From Dendrobium chrysotoxum (Eukaryota; Streptophyta; Magnoliopsida; Asparagales; Orchidaceae): a DNA stretch of 64,000 bases. Below the pieces are notes generated by a model that saw only the letters and a list, made by a program, of their open reading frames with translations, was not told the origin of the DNA and did not search any database. The translations under genes and the position numbers were made by a program. The stretch spans positions 60,450,864-60,514,863 of the forward strand of contig CM034307.1 of assembly GCA_019925795.1 (NCBI GenBank), written 5' to 3'. Position 1 is the first letter of the stretch; each line of letters starts with the position of its first letter. This document shows positions 21,647-35,094 of this stretch, one piece after another.

Positions 21647-21999
21647 CTGAACCACAAAATGAGCAAATATTAGAGTTGTGGTGCACCCAGAAGTACCATA
21701 AACAACAACAACAATAATAATAATAATATATTAACAACTTAAGTTTTGTTGATGAGAAGGTTGACGAGCAATTAAAAAATTTAGGTTGTATTCTCATTTT
21801 TATCAATCTTCTAAAAATAACTTATGAATATCACATCTCTTGATCAGAAAAATTATATAAGGTAAATAAAATAATTTAACTTCAAAAGAATAGAGTTAAG
21901 CAATGCAAGATGCATCATATTAGTAAATGTCATTTTAAAAAAAATGACCTACCATACAAATAGAATCATGCTTTCTCAATATCTGTGATAAATCAAATA

Positions 22000-23260
22000 C
22001 GAAAAATATATAAAATTCTATGGTTCCATCATTCGAGATTGCCATGATCTTTAGTCTACTTAGTGAGAAGAGATAGTTGATTAAAACTGACCAAAAAATC
22101 TGTGTCAGCAGCTTGTGTTGGTTCGCCCAAGAGTACCCTAAAGATTTAAGATGGATGTTGTCTAAAGGGACATATTCAAGCTGACCTTAACTAATAGATA
22201 ACTTTGTGCTCTATCAATTATATCCTATATCGTTCTCGTCATATGTGCTCAAATCGATGGTGAAATACATACAGAGGTCAACAATGCTTTCCTTAATAAA
22301 TCTCTTCTTAGGTAAATCATTAACATGATATTCCTTAGGCTTCATCCTATAATTAGACAAATTAAACAATGATGATCAAAGAATTAATCAATGGTATATT
22401 ATATATCTCTGAACCATGATTATTCATTAAAAAGATCATAAAAAATATCTTTAAAATCAACCAAGACATGATTGACATCATCAGACAAAGTCACAATTTC
22501 TAATATTACATTGTTCAACTCCACAATCCACCAAGGCATAAATCACATCTTTCTACATATTCTCTTTCTTAATGCATGTTTACTCATAATATGAAAAGAT
22601 TTTTTTTTTTTAAACTTCATTAGGACCACTAGATTCTTAAGTAGATTCCTACTTAAGCTTTATAGGTTTCAAAACTACCACTTATCCATTAGTCTTCAAA
22701 GTATATGTATTTTAACTCACAAAATGAGTAATATCACATACAACTAAGGTCTACCACAAAGAACATCACATATCACCAAATTCTATCAATATAAATAGAC
22801 AACTGAATAAAAAATAAACATCTTTGAGATGCATAAATAGCAATTTTATTTACCCAAGCTACCTTTATATGATTTTAGATGTGATTTAGGTAAATGCAAG
22901 CCGTCTAAAATAAACTTGGACAAAATATTCATATAATTCCCACTATCAATTATAGGCTAGCAAAGCCTCCCCCCACGTTTGAAATAAATTTAAAAAATTG
23001 CAATTATTTTCCATTCAAATTTAATCTTATGAGCATCTATGATGCAACGCATTACATTCAAAGAATTATTTATTAAAGAATCATCAAAATTACTACTATC
23101 TTCATAAAATTCATGTCGTCATCATAAAAAATTAATTTTATTTTCCTCCTCCACATTTATATGTTAGTTCCTTCCACAACACTCACTAGCATAATGACTA
23201 ATTCGATGACATTTAAATTATCTTTATAGCAATCTTAGAACTTGATTCAAAAGTATTTAA
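22000..23260 (-). mobile_element. Decayed Ty3/gypsy internal fragment
   Basis: On the minus strand, near 23220-23160 is a zinc-knuckle relic FKCHRISHYASEC. Near 22960 an aspartic-protease-like LIDSGNYMN leads to LHLPKSH and, after frame changes, a SIGTYIDRIW-like stretch near 22790. Near 22330-22270 YRMKPKEYHVND then KKRFIKESI matches the start of a gypsy reverse transcriptase. Order (gag, protease, RT) is correct but stops and shifts are everywhere. No LTR was found. It lies in the last MSH2 intron, on the same strand as the gene. Confidence 0.65.
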
Positions 23261-23476
23261 TTTCCCTTCAATGGACTTGTTTGAAATGTTCCTACCCTTA
23301 GATGTAGTAGATGTAATAGACTCAATTTAATTACCTCAATGAAATAAAAGCACTCACATAATATGTCGTTAACCTCCTGATATAAAAAAATAAACTAATA
23401 TCTGCTCAAAATCAAATACAATATAAGAGCATGCTTAAGTGATAGAATATGGTGGTGTTATCTCTATCGTTATATC

Positions 23477-24107
23477 TGTTGGAGTGGCAAGTAAAACTAC
23501 ACAACGAAACAAACAAGAAATAGAAAATTTCAGCGGGAAGAAAAAAACACCAAGATTTAACGAAGAAAAACCTAAAACTGGGAAAAAATCACGGAACCAC
23601 ATCACACCAAGAAATCCATTATGAAAATTTGTGAGAATTAATACAGATCTCTTTTCTCTCTCACTCTCTCCATGTCTCTCTTCTCTCTAGCACCGTTCTT
23701 ACACAAGAACAAACCAAGAGATACACAACAACCAAAGGACACAACCATTAATGAAAACGAGAACAAAAATTGCTATGTTCGCTTCACAGAGCAAAGTTGG
23801 AGCGTTGCGGTGCTCAATTCTCTGTCTTCTATTTGTATGACAACGCCGGGGTATGGGGTGCCACAGCGCCGCCACGCCGAGTTTTGAAGCACCGCAGCAC
23901 TCCGCTCTCTGCCTTTTTTCCACCAACTATATAGTGTCTGGGCACTCAGGTACACAACGCCGGGGCGCCCTACGATTTTTTTCCAGGGACCCGAGTAGGG
24001 GGAGAACCCCTTACAATCCCCAAACGAGCCCGACAAACTGAATTGAGACCCAAGGCAGCAGTACAACCCGATTGATCAATAAAATCAAATTCCACACAAA
24101 ACTAACA
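23477..24107 (-). repeat. Copia 3' LTR
   Basis: Shares blocks with the right copy, for example CACACCAAGAAATYCA, TTCTTACACAAGAACAAACC and CAGTACAACCCGATTRATYR. Plus-strand ends are TG...CA. Confidence 0.85.
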
Positions 24108-24519
24108 ATCTCCCACTTGGAAACTTATTGCAATCAATCCTTCTCCCGATTTATAGAAACCAAGCATAGTACATATAGTGTGACTGATCCCTTCTCTCAT
24201 TCTTCATGAAGACCAACTGAAGCTTATCAACTGTCATCGTCTTTATCAGTATGTCTGCAGGATTCTGGGTCATATGTAACTTCTCCAAAGATAACTATCT
24301 TCTAGAAACGATATGATGAAATGATACAGAAGCTGGATGTGCTTCGTCCTAGCATGGAATAAAGCATTCTTGGCTAGATGAATAACACTCATATTGTCAC
24401 CATGGAACTTCTCATTTCTTTGCCCCTTGCCAAATTCAGCCATGAAACTTTGTAATCATATCATCTCTTTGCTAGCCTCATTGACAACAATATACTCAGC
24501 TTCTATGGTTGAGAGCGTA

Positions 24520-27500
24520 ACAATATTCTATAACTTGAAAACCCAACTCACTGCAATCTTTCCTAAAGTGAAGATGTAACCAGTTGTGTTTTTCCTACAA
24601 TCAAGATCTCCAACAAGATCATAATATACATACCCATGTAGATCAATCCTTACATCTCCAAAGCAAAGCGTTTTGTCAATTGAACCTCTCAAGTACCTAA
24701 GAATCCACTTAACCAACTCCCAATAAAGTTTGCATGGGTTAATCATAAATCTCGACTACTACCACTGCATGTGCTATGTCTAGTCTCATCCAATCATTAG
24801 CATATATCAAACTTCCAACTACTAAAGCATATTGAGTCCTCTCAATATGTTCTTGCTCTGCTTCATATTTAGGTGATTATTTCTTAGATAGCTGAAAGTG
24901 ACTACCCAAAAGAGTGCAAATGGGCTTTGCCTCACTCATGGTGCATCTCTACAGCATCTTTTCAACATAATCAGCTTGAGACAACTTCAATATACCTGTA
25001 CTTCTATCCCTGCTTTGCTAGACCTAGATCTTTCATTTCAAATTTCATTGATAACTGCTTCTTCAAACATCTTATCTTCTCAACATCTGACCTTGCAATC
25101 AACACGTCATCCACATATAAAAATAAAATAATATAGCAATTATCAAAATATTTGAAGAAACAACAGTGATCTGCCTGGCACTTCATGTACCCATTATCAA
25201 ACATAATCCTTTCAAATCTCTTATACCACTATTTTGGTGCCTACTTTAGCCCATATAGGCTCTTTTTGAACCTACGCACCATATCTTCTTTACTTGTAAC
25301 CACATATCCTTGAGGCTGCATCATGTACAACTTTTCTTCAAGGTCACTGTAAAGAAATATTATCTTTATATCAATCTGCTCTAGATGTAAATCTTCCACT
25401 ACTACTATGCTTAGTCCATCTCTCATTGTAATCATTTTCATCACTAAGAGAATTTCAATGTAATTTACTCATTCCTTCTACTAAAAATCTTTAACTACAA
25501 GCCTAGCCTTGTAGCCCTTGCCACCATCAAGTTCTTCTTTCAATATGTAAACCCACTTATTCTGCAATGATTTCTTACCATCTAGTAGCTGTGTCAAATC
25601 CTAAGTTTGATTCAACTCAAATGAATGCATATGATCATCCATGGCTTGCTCCCACTTCTTTGAATCATCAACTTAAATGACCTCATCATAGCACTCTGGT
25701 TCACCACTATTTGTTAGTAATAAATAATATAAGAAAGGATAATACCTTTGTACTAGCTTTGATATTCTATTGAATCTCCTCATTTTAATAGTAGGTGTTT
25801 GAGAAACTCTTTGTGCTTCATCATCTTTGACTTCTTGATCATCATTATCCTCTATCTGAACATATTTAAAAGAATCTACAAGAGTCTCATTTCTATCATT
25901 GTACATTTCATTTTCATTGAATTTAACATCTCTGTTCCTGATGAATTTCTGCTTCTGATAATCCTAAAATTTATAGTCAAATTCATCTAAGTCATATCCA
26001 ATAAATGTACATTTGATAGATTTTGGATCAAGTTTACTCCTAAATCCTGCATTAATATAACATAGGATGAACAACCAAAAACTTTGAGATGAGATAAAGT
26101 TACCTCCTTGCCACTCCAGGCTTCCTCATGTAATCCCTTGTTCAGACGAACTGAAGGATCACGATTGATCAAATAAGCAACAGTATTTACTGTCTCTGCC
26201 CAAAACTGTTTAGGTAGACCTGCATGCAGCCTCATGCTCCGGACATGCTCAATGATAGTTCTACTCATGCACTCTATAACACCATTCTGCTATGGTGTTC
26301 TTGGAATAGTGAACTTATGTCTGATCTCATTCAAAGCATAATACTCAAACTTTTTATCACGACACTCACTACCATTATCTAATCTGAGACACTTAAGCTT
26401 TAAACCTGTCTCAATCTCAACCACGACCTTCCACTTCTTGAAAATATAAAACACAACTGACTTGTATTTTAATAAGTACACTCATACCTTTCTGTTGTGA
26501 TCATCAATAAAAATGACAAAATAAAGAGAACCTCCTATAGAAGAAACTAAAGCAAGGCCGTATACATCATCATACACTAACTCTAGTTTCTTTGACTTCA
26601 CCTTTGAATCAGTTTTTAAAAAACTCACCCTTTGTTGCTTGCCATATACACAAAGTCTTCACAGAAATCTAGATTTATAGGTTTTAAACCATGAAGTTTT
26701 CCTCTAGTAAAAAATGTATGCATATATTTCTTACTCATATGGCCAAGCCTTCGATGCCAAAGACTTCTATCAACATCTGAATCAACTACTTCAATATAAT
26801 TTGATCTTTTGTTGATATCATATAGGTGTCTTCAATACTGTCACGAGCTATACCATAACCCCTTTTGTCACCTTTCATGAATCTACCGTGAATGATGTCA
26901 CATAGCCTGAGTTTGTAAGCTGACTCACAAAAACTAAATTCCTCTTCATACAAGGAACATGCCTAACATTCTTGAGTTTTCAAGTTGACCCATCTGGCAT
27001 TCTGATAAACATCTCCCTATCCTATAATACTACAGGACTTGTTGTCTCCCATATACACTTTGCCCATATCACATTTTATGTAGTTATTGAATACCTCCAT
27101 GTTAGGACTTGCATGAAATAAAGCACCTAAATCTATAACCCATGATTGAGAATTATCAAAAGACAAAATTAGAGAATCTGACTGGAACTCTTTAACAGAT
27201 ACATTTGCAGAGTGACTTTTTACCTTGACCCCCACAACTAATCTTCTTTGGAACTGCACAATTCCAGCACACAACTTTCCCTCTACTTGAAGTAGACTTT
27301 CCTATTTTGGATTTAGATCTCCCTCTACTTAGATTTCGGATTTAGATCTCCCTCTACTTAGATTTCTCTCTAAATCCCTTTCTCTTGCTTCAACATTTAG
27401 AACAAAGTTTGAAGATTCACCGTTCGCCTTCTTGTGAACCTCTTCATTAAACATTAATCCTACAATATCCTCAAAATTCAACTTTGAACTTTCTGAAGAG

Positions 27501-27965
27501 TTGCTCACAGCAGTAACCAGCCCATCCCAACTATCTAGCAATGATGATAACAACGCTCTCAACTCATCATTAGACTTGATGCCAATTGAACACAATTGAT
27601 TCATCACATTGTTCAGATTATTCAGGTGCTCTGCTATTAAAGTGTTGTCCAACATCTTCATATTGAATAACTTCTTTATCAAGAACACATTTTTTGAGGT
27701 CGACGGCTTCTAATACATCTTAGTCAGTGCAAACATGAGATCGACTGTAATCTTCTCATTTGCAATGTTGAATACAACATAGGAGAAAAGTGAAGTAGAA
27801 CAAACCTAAGGCTGTTCGGTCAAGAACCTCCCACTCCTCCATAATCATTGAATTCAACTTCTTGGTGATTCCTTCCAATATTAAATACAACTTCTGATAT
27901 AACAAAAGAACATCTGGATTTAACATGGAAAAACCCGAAATCGAAAAGAAGCACGGAGCCACACC
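24520..27965 (-). pseudogene. Copia polyprotein, broken
   Basis: From 27962 downward on the minus strand: a gag segment (EEWEVLDRTALGL, then after a break VFLIKKLFNMKML and AEHLNNLNNVMNQL), and a damaged zinc knuckle near 27250. A protease block near 27130 reads VIDLGALFHA where DSGAS is expected, so the catalytic motif is altered. The integrase core is at about 26480-26000 (RTIIEHVRSMRLHAGLPKQF, SHLKVFGCSSYV). The reverse transcriptase is at about 25440-25000 (RRFKKSLYGLK, LFLYVDDVL with the YVDD catalytic pair), and the RNase H end near 24740-24530 (KWILRYLRG, RKNTTGYIF). Stops separate most of these blocks. Described only; no intact protein exists here. Confidence 0.85.
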
Positions 27966-28460
27966 ACACCAAGAAATTCACTATAAAAATTTAGGAGAAT
28001 TAATACATCTCTCTCTCTCTCTCCCCTCTAGCACCATTCTTACACAAGAACAAACCAAGAGATACACAATAACCACCAAGGGACGCAGCCCTTAATGAAA
28101 AACGATAAAGAAAACTATTTTGTCTGCCTCGCAATGCCACAATGCCAAGTTGGAGCACCACGACGGTCAATTCTCTATCTCATTTCTATATGATAGCACC
28201 GCAATGCCGGGGGCTGGAGTGCCACAACGCCCCCTGACAATGCCGTCGTGCCGAGGTTTGAAACGCTGTAGCGCTCCACTCTGTTTTTTTCACCAAACTA
28301 TACAGTGCTGGGGCGCTCGGGTACACAGTGTCGGGACGCTGTACGAAAAAAAATTCCCCCCCCCCCCCCCCCCCCAGTGAGCCCAACAGACTGAATTGAG
28401 GCCCAAGACAACAGTACAACCCGATTAATTGACACAATCAGATTCCACACAAAACTAACA
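27905..28460 (-). repeat. Copia 5' LTR, truncated at its inner end
   Basis: Matches the left LTR from GATTTAAC...GAAAAACC through the plus-strand CA end at 28460. It contains a run of about 18 C at 28358-28376 absent from the left copy. The expected primer-binding site is degraded; only a TATATCAGAAG-like trace remains on the minus strand near 27900. Confidence 0.75.
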
Positions 28461-29481
28461 AAATAGTAACAAAGAAGCGGACAAAAAGTGGTGTAGCTGA
28501 GCTTTTCAAAGCATTCACAATAGCCCCTAAATAAGCAGGGCCACTTCAAAGTCTAGTTCATTAAGCAACAAGAAATGATACTCATGCCAACTTCGCACAC
28601 ACTACGTGTGCAAACATTATCACCTTTTTTTACATAAAGGTAAACTATACGAGCATAAATAAAAGCGCAAGTAAAAAACGAAAATACCATAATTGTTTGT
28701 TGGCCCACAAGTATACATTTTCTCAGTCTCACCTAACTTCTCATAGAAGAAATGCTCACAAGCACTTTTGCTTTGTTTTAGTCTCAAACCACATAAAAAG
28801 ATGAGAGTTTGATGATATACTGAGCTCAACCCTTGCCCTACGCGGTGTTATTGATTGGATTCGTAGGAGCCTCCAATTCACAATAACCACTAAGTTGTCT
28901 CTCTAGGCCAACCCTTGGATTTGGTAAGAGGAAAAGGATTTGTTCAAATCTGAATATTCAACAACTAATCGTACTTTCAAAATAAAAAAAATATATTTTG
29001 TTAGGCATCAATATGTTTTATATTCCTAAAATTGTACAAAAAAATTGTGAAGAGTGGGCTAATAACATGAAGGATCAACAGACAACCATGAAAGTTTACC
29101 CAAGAAGAAGAACTCCAAAACAATCAATATTGGCAAAATATAATTAATCTACAAATATGTAATAATCATTCATTTATTTTTATTCTTTTTTAATTGAGGT
29201 AGACCGAGTCCATCTATTTTATTTTAAAGTGTCTAAGATAGACCATGTCCATCTTGTAAACTTGGTCTACCCAAGTAGCATAAATAGCCTCCTATTGTAA
29301 GCAAAAGATTATGAATGAAAATTTCTGATTTATCTTATTTCTTTCCATCTCTTCTACTTTTTCTTGGGAGTTTACAATTACTCTATAGGTGTCAAACCTT
29401 CTTGCATCTCCAAAAAGATTATCATATTTTAATTATATTTTTTCCAAAGAAAACCCCATAATCTCTATGTACTACATTTTC
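28461..29481. other. Intron DNA between the copia and gypsy elements
   Basis: No gene. Around 29195-29300 are direct repeats of TAGACCRWGTCCATCT and a leader-like TAAATAGCCTCCTATTGTAA, which resemble the promoter and polyadenylation part of a copia LTR, perhaps a solo LTR. Its ends could not be fixed. Confidence 0.35.
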
Positions 29482-29955
29482 TGTTAGACCAGTCCTTGGA
29501 CCGGTCCAGCGATCCAACTAGGACTTGCTAGGCCTATAGGAGGCGGAACGGGGGGGGGGGGGGGGGGGGTCCGCCCCAGCCTAGCTGCCTCCTTTAGGGT
29601 GAGGTCCACAAGCCCAATTAAGGGGGAATGAAGGGGGGATTTAGGAGAAAAAATTCAAATAGAGGGGACTGTTTGGTAATTAGGGGGAATTAATGTTTGT
29701 TTAAGAGGGAATTACTTCTATGGTTTATTTTTCATCTCTTGTTTTGGCTGAAATTTGAGTTTTTTTAAAGTGTTTGGGGTCTGTCGTGGGTTAGAGATTT
29801 GGGAGAGCCTGATCCTCCTCTCTAATCGAGGATCCTAGTGTATCTTGCTTTTCTTCGCATTATCTTTCAATAAAAAAAAGTATTGTGGGTGTTCTTCTCA
29901 AATTTCTCTTGTTCATCCGCTGTTTTTTTGTGAAAAGAGCCACTATTTCCTATCA
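29482..29955 (+). repeat. Chromovirus 5' LTR
   Basis: Begins TGTTAGACCAGTCC and ends CTATTTCCTATCA just before the primer-binding site. Contains a G tract at about 29550-29570, an AATAAAAAAAAG motif near 29870 and the ATGTTTGTTTAAGAGGGAATT block shared with the 3' LTR. Confidence 0.9.
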
Positions 29956-30850
29956 AATGGTATCAGAGCATCGATTCGGGGTACCTATGACCGGGAGAAA
30001 AATGGAAGTGTTGGAAGGAGAGATGGAGCAACTAAAATCAGATTTTGTAGAGAAGATTTCTAAATTTGAAAGTCAATTTTCAGCTGTCCATGAAAAGATG
30101 GATGAGAAGTTTATCGTCGTGGAAGAAATGTTGAAGAAGTTACTTGAGGCTCAACCCAAGACGACGTCATCGAAGGCAAAGGGAGCCACTGACGGTTAAA
30201 GAAGTGGTGGAAACCGGAATCAAATATGGAGAGGGGAAAATCAAAAGGTAGAGATTTTGGAGGGAGAAGATGGAATGCCTCCTGTAAAGCCTAATTCTAG
30301 GGAGGAGATGAGTAGTAGATTTGAACGAATGGGTGTTGATTTTGCAAGAAGGGGGCGGATTTTGAGCGAAGGGGTGATGATATGGAAAGAAGAGTGAAAA
30401 GGGCCACTATTTCCTATCAAATTGGTATCAGAGCATCGATTCGGGGTACCTATGACCGGGAGAAAAGTTGGAGTGTTGGAAAGAGAGATGGGGCAACTAA
30501 AATCGAATTTTATGGAGAAGATTTCTAAATTTGAAAGTCAGTTTTCAGCTGTCCATGAAAAGATGGATGGAAAGTTTGTCGTCGTGGAAGAAATGTTGAA
30601 GAAGTTACTTGAGGCTCAACCCAAGACGACGTCATCGGAGGAGAAGGGAGCCATCGACGGTTAAAGAAGTGGTGGAAACCCGAATCCGATATGGAGGGGA
30701 AAATCAAGAGGTAGCGATTTTTGAGGGAGAAGATGGAATGCCTCCCATAGAGCCTAATTCTACGGAGGAGATGAGTAGTAGGTTTGAACAAATGGGTGTT
30801 AATTTTGCAAGAAGGGGGGCTGATTTTAAGCGAAGGGGTGATGATATGGA
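29936..30850 (+). repeat. Tandem duplication of leader, primer-binding site and gag start
   Basis: The stretch from AAAAGAGCCACTATTTCC at 29936 through the gag start is repeated from AAAAGGGCCACTATTTCC at about 30396. Each copy contains the last bases of the LTR, a TGGTATCAGAGC site (29958-29969 and about 30425-30436), the ATG context CCTATGACCGGGAG and the gag start ending in KLLEAQPKTTSS. The unit is about 460 bases. Confidence 0.85.
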
Positions 30851-33800
30851 AAGAAGGGAGGATTTTGAAGAAAGGTTTGGTACGAGCGCAGAAGGGAGGA
30901 TCGAGATACTTGGGAAGGATCACCCCCTCAAGGAATAGGAGGTTATGGAGGATTTATGGGAAACAGAGGAGATCCGAGGGTAAGGAAATTGAAGATGCCG
31001 ATCTTTGAGGAAGAGGATGCACATGGGTGAATCTATAAGGTGGTGAGGTATTTCGCCATCAATGGATTGATGAAGGAGGAGAGACTGACGGTAGCTGGCC
31101 TATGTTTGGAGCGGAAAGCTTTGGCTTGGTACCAGTGGAGAGACATGAGACGACCCATGCGGAGCTAAAGGGAGTTCAAGGACTGCTTATTGGAACGTTT
31201 CCGAACCAGCATGGGAGGGGACTTCTATGAGCATTTTTTGCCCTGACGCAGGAAGGATCAGTGGTAGAGTGCCGCGAGAGATTTGAATATCTTGCTAGCC
31301 GACTGGACCAACTTTCTGAGACTATGCTAGAGGGGAACTTCATGAGACTGGCCGCATAACTTGGGGGAGGCTATGGAGCTAGCCCGATTGGTGGAAGATC
31401 AGAAGCACCTAGAGAGGGGGGCTAGAGGTTCAAGGGGCTCGTACACGATGACCATCACCTTTCTAGCACCCAAGGGCCCAGCACCGGGAAGCCTTCGTGA
31501 AGCCCAAAGGAGAAGCCAGTAGGAGGGGGATTCGAGGGACATCTCAAGAAGCTCACTGAGAAGTTGTAGGAGAAGCGGGCAAAGGGATTGTGCTTCAGAT
31601 GCAATGAGAGATACACAATGGGTCACAGGTGTAAGACTGAACTCTTCAGGTTCTCATCATCTGTGATGACGAGGAAGCTGAGGGAGGTGAGAGAGAGGCA
31701 GTGGTAGAAGATGAGGAAAAGTTGTATCTTGACATGGCCAAAGTCTCCTTAAACTCAGTGGTGGGATTCACACCAAATCACACTATGAAAGTGAAAGGGA
31801 AAATAGCAGACAAAGAAGTGGTCGACAGTGGGACTACCTACAATTTTATCTCGAACCTGGTCATTGACCAATTGGGGATGAAATTGGTGGACACCGAGGG
31901 TCATGGGGTGATGATGGGTGGAGATGGGTAGAGGAGCAGTTCTGACCATACAAGGGAGTCCAGGTGAGGGAAGGTTTTCTTTCATTGGAGTTGGGAAGCA
32001 ATGATGTCATCTTGGAAGTGGCTGCAAACCTTGGAGGATACAAAAATTAATTGGGGAGCGCCGACAATAAAGCTAGTAGTAAAGGGAAGAAGGATGATGA
32101 TCAGGGGTGATGCAAGATTATCCAAGGCTATGGTGTCTCTCAAGATCATCGTGAGGACCCTAAAGGTGAGAGGAGAATTTTTGGTGGAATAACAAAGCTT
32201 ATAGGGGGTCAGATTGGAGTAAGGGGAAGACATTCCCCCTTTGGTACAACTGTTTATACAGCGATTTAGTGAGGTCTTTCAGCCACCTCAAGGATTGCCA
32301 CTACCGAGGGAGCAGGAGCATGCCATTACCTTAAGAGAGGGGGTGTCACCGATTAGTGTCAGTCCATACTGTTACCCTTAGATTCATAATGATGAGATTG
32401 AAAAGTTAATACAAGAGAAGTTGGAGACAGGGATCACCAGACCAAATGTAAGTCCTTTTCTTAGCCCAATCTTACTAGTCAAGAAGAGCGGGAGCAGGAG
32501 ATTCTGTGTAGAGTATCGAGCCCTGAACAAGAAGACTATACCAGACAAGTTTTCCATTCCGGTGATAGACGAGCAATTGAATGAGCTTTGTGGAGCAATG
32601 GTGTTCACAAAGATACATCTGAAGTCGGGATACCATCAGATCCGAATGAGAGAAGAGGAAGTCTCGAAAATTGAGTTCAGAACACATGAGGGATACTACG
32701 AGTTCTTAGTGATGTCGTTTGGCCTCACTAATGCCCCTGCCACCTTCCAGTCCCTCATGAACAGGGTATTCATACCATATCTCCAGAAGTTCATACTGGT
32801 TTTATTTGATGACATACTAGTGTACAGCAGGTCAATAGCAGAGCAATTGGAGCATGTGAGGGTGGTCTTGGAAGTATTGCAAGAGCATTAGCTTCGGGCC
32901 AACCTGAAGAAGTGTTGCTTTGCATAGGCCAGTGTGGAATACTTGGGGCACATAATATCTCAGGAGGGGATGGAGGCAAATCAAGCCAAGATTGAGTCAA
33001 TGCAAAAATGGCCACTACCCAGGAATCTGAGAGAGCTAAGGGGCTTCCTAGGTTTGACTGGGTACTACAGAAGATTTGTGAAAGGATACAACACCATAAC
33101 CTGGCCGTTAACAGAGCAACTGAAAAATGATAGCTTCTTGTGGGGAGAGGCAGCTACCCAGGCCTTTGAGAGATTGAAGAAAGCCATGGCCACAGTATCG
33201 ATTTTGGCCTTACCGGATTTTAGTCAGATTTTTGTGATTGAGACTGATGCATTAGGATATGGATTACGGGTCGTGCTCATGCAGAATCACAAACCCATAG
33301 CTTATTTCAACCAAGTGTTGACAACCAGTCTATGCGAGGGAGTTGATGGCCATTGTGTTAGCCATTCAGAACTGGCGACCATACATGTTGGGTCGGCATT
33401 TCATTGTCAGGATGGATCAGAGAAGCTTGAAGTTCCTGTTGGAGAAGAAGATGGTGACCGAGGATCATCAGAGGTAGTTGTCAAAGCTATTAGGCTATGA
33501 TTTTGAGATCCATTATAGGCCAAGATTGGAAAACAAGGCGGCGGATGCCTTGTCCAGATGCATGGGGGAGCTCCATGAGTTAGCCATGTCGATACCACTG
33601 ATGCTGGATTGGGGGGCTATCAAAGAGAAGAGTGTACAAGATGAGAATCTAGGATAAATTAAAGCAAATATTCTAAGGGATGAGAACAGTCACCCTGGTT
33701 ATTCTCTAAAGGGGGAGAGACTGTTGTACTAGGAGAGGTTTTTGATGCCTCAGACCTCAGTTCATATCCCACAGTTGCTGCAGGAGTTCCACGAGAGCAT

Positions 33801-35094
33801 AGTTGGGGGTCACTCTGATGTGCAGAAGACATACAGGAAACTGTCAGCCGAGCTGTATTTGAACGGGATGCACAAGGATATGAAAGAGATGGTGGATAGA
33901 TGTGAGGTGTGCTAGCGAAACAAACTAATGTCCATGACTCCCGGGGGGTTACTTCAACCCCTAGCTCTACCAGACAGGGTATGGGAGGTCACTATGGACT
34001 TTATTGATGGATTATCATGATCTGAAGGGTTTATAGTAATTCTGGTGGTAGTTGACAGATTGAGCAAGTACGCTCACTTCACCTCCCCTACATCATCTTT
34101 ACACTGCAGTGATAGTGGCCACCGAACTCATGAGAAAGGTGGTCAGGCTACATGGGATACTAAAATCTATAGTATCTGACAGAGATAAGGTGTTCCCCAG
34201 TCATTTTTGAGGAAGCTGTTCAGGTTACAGGGGACGGTGCTGAAGAGGAGCACCACCTACCACCCCCAGACAGCCCAGAAAAACGGGCAGACTGAAGTGG
34301 TGAATAGGAGCTTGAAGACATACTAGTGATGCTTTACTTCAGAAACACCTAGGTTATGGGCCAATTGGCTGGCATAGGCAGAATACTGGTACAACACTCT
34401 GTACCAGTCAGCATCCCAGATGACTCCTTTCAAAGTGATGTACGAAAGAGACCCTCCACATTTAGTGCATTTTGGGCAGAATCCCACACCAGTCTCTTTA
34501 GTAGAGTAGTACTTGGAGGAAAGGGATAGGGTTCTGGATGAGTTGAGAAGACACCTGCTGAGGGCTCAACAAATTATGAAGAAGCGTGTGGATGTACATA
34601 GGAAGGACATCAAGTTTGACATTGGGGATCGGGTGTTCATAAAGCTGCGACCCTACAGACAGAGGACAGTAGCCAGCAGAAGGAATAAGAAGCTAGCCCC
34701 GAGGTACTTTAGCTCTTATGAGGTATTAGAGAGGATTGGAGCAATGGCTTATCGCTTGAGATTACCACTGACCGTTTCCATACACTCATTGTTCCACGTA
34801 CCACAGTTGAGGAGAGCTATTGGGAATCATGCAGTTAGTTCAAAATTATCGGGGACACTGACAAAGGATCTGGAGGTGATTTTGGAACTACTGGAGCTTA
34901 AGGGGGTACATCAGGGAGAGGAAGGGCCCAAGGAAGTGTTGATTAAGTGGAAGAACCTACATGACTATGATGCCACATGGGAGCCATATGAGAGGATAAA
35001 GCATCCGTTTCCCTCCTTCCACCTTGAGTACAAGATTGCTCTTTGGAAGGGAAGTATTGTTAGACCGGACCCTGGACCGGTCCAGCCGACTTGA
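29990..35094 (+). pseudogene. Chromovirus gag-pol, broken into segments
   Basis: A gag N-terminal helix region follows the leader, then a gag core near 31000-31400 with stops. A degenerate zinc knuckle LCFRCNERYTMGHRC is near 31590 and the protease block VVDSGTTYNFIS near 31820. The RT frame 32421-32891 has FDDILVYS instead of the usual YxDD block. RNase H is at 32934-33500 (YLGHIIS, GLTGYYRRF). The integrase zinc region, near 33780-33920, contains HSDVQKTYRKL and a stop at CEVC. The DFIDGLS and VVDRLSKYAHF core is near 34000-34070, and HPQTAQKNGQTEVVNR near 34265. The last frame 34513-35094 carries the integrase tail and a chromodomain (EVLIKWKNLHDYDATWEPYE) that in relatives targets integration to chromatin. 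More than ten stops or shifts; inactive. Confidence 0.87.

Larger units (their letters stand above)
23477..28460 (-). mobile_element. Ty1/copia retrotransposon, decayed
   Basis: Two similar direct repeats bound the element. The left one (23477-24107) is the 3' LTR, preceded on the minus strand by the purine tract AAGTGGGAGAT and starting TGTTAGTTTTGTGTGG. The right one (about 27905-28460) is the 5' LTR with the same start and has lost about 70 bases at its inner end. Minus-strand order between them is gag, protease, integrase, RT, RNase H: the copia order. Coding parts are interrupted by many stops, so it cannot move on its own. No target duplication was found. It lies in the last MSH2 intron. 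Confidence 0.88.

Noticed and set aside
22230..22310. Plus-strand stretch resembling a gypsy integrase end (DGEIHTEV...)
   Set aside because: Gag, protease and RT traces in the surrounding DNA all lie on the minus strand, and the same bases encode the RT start there; the plus match is short and isolated.
30525..30923. 132-codon minus-strand frame
   Set aside because: Antisense of the chromovirus gag region.
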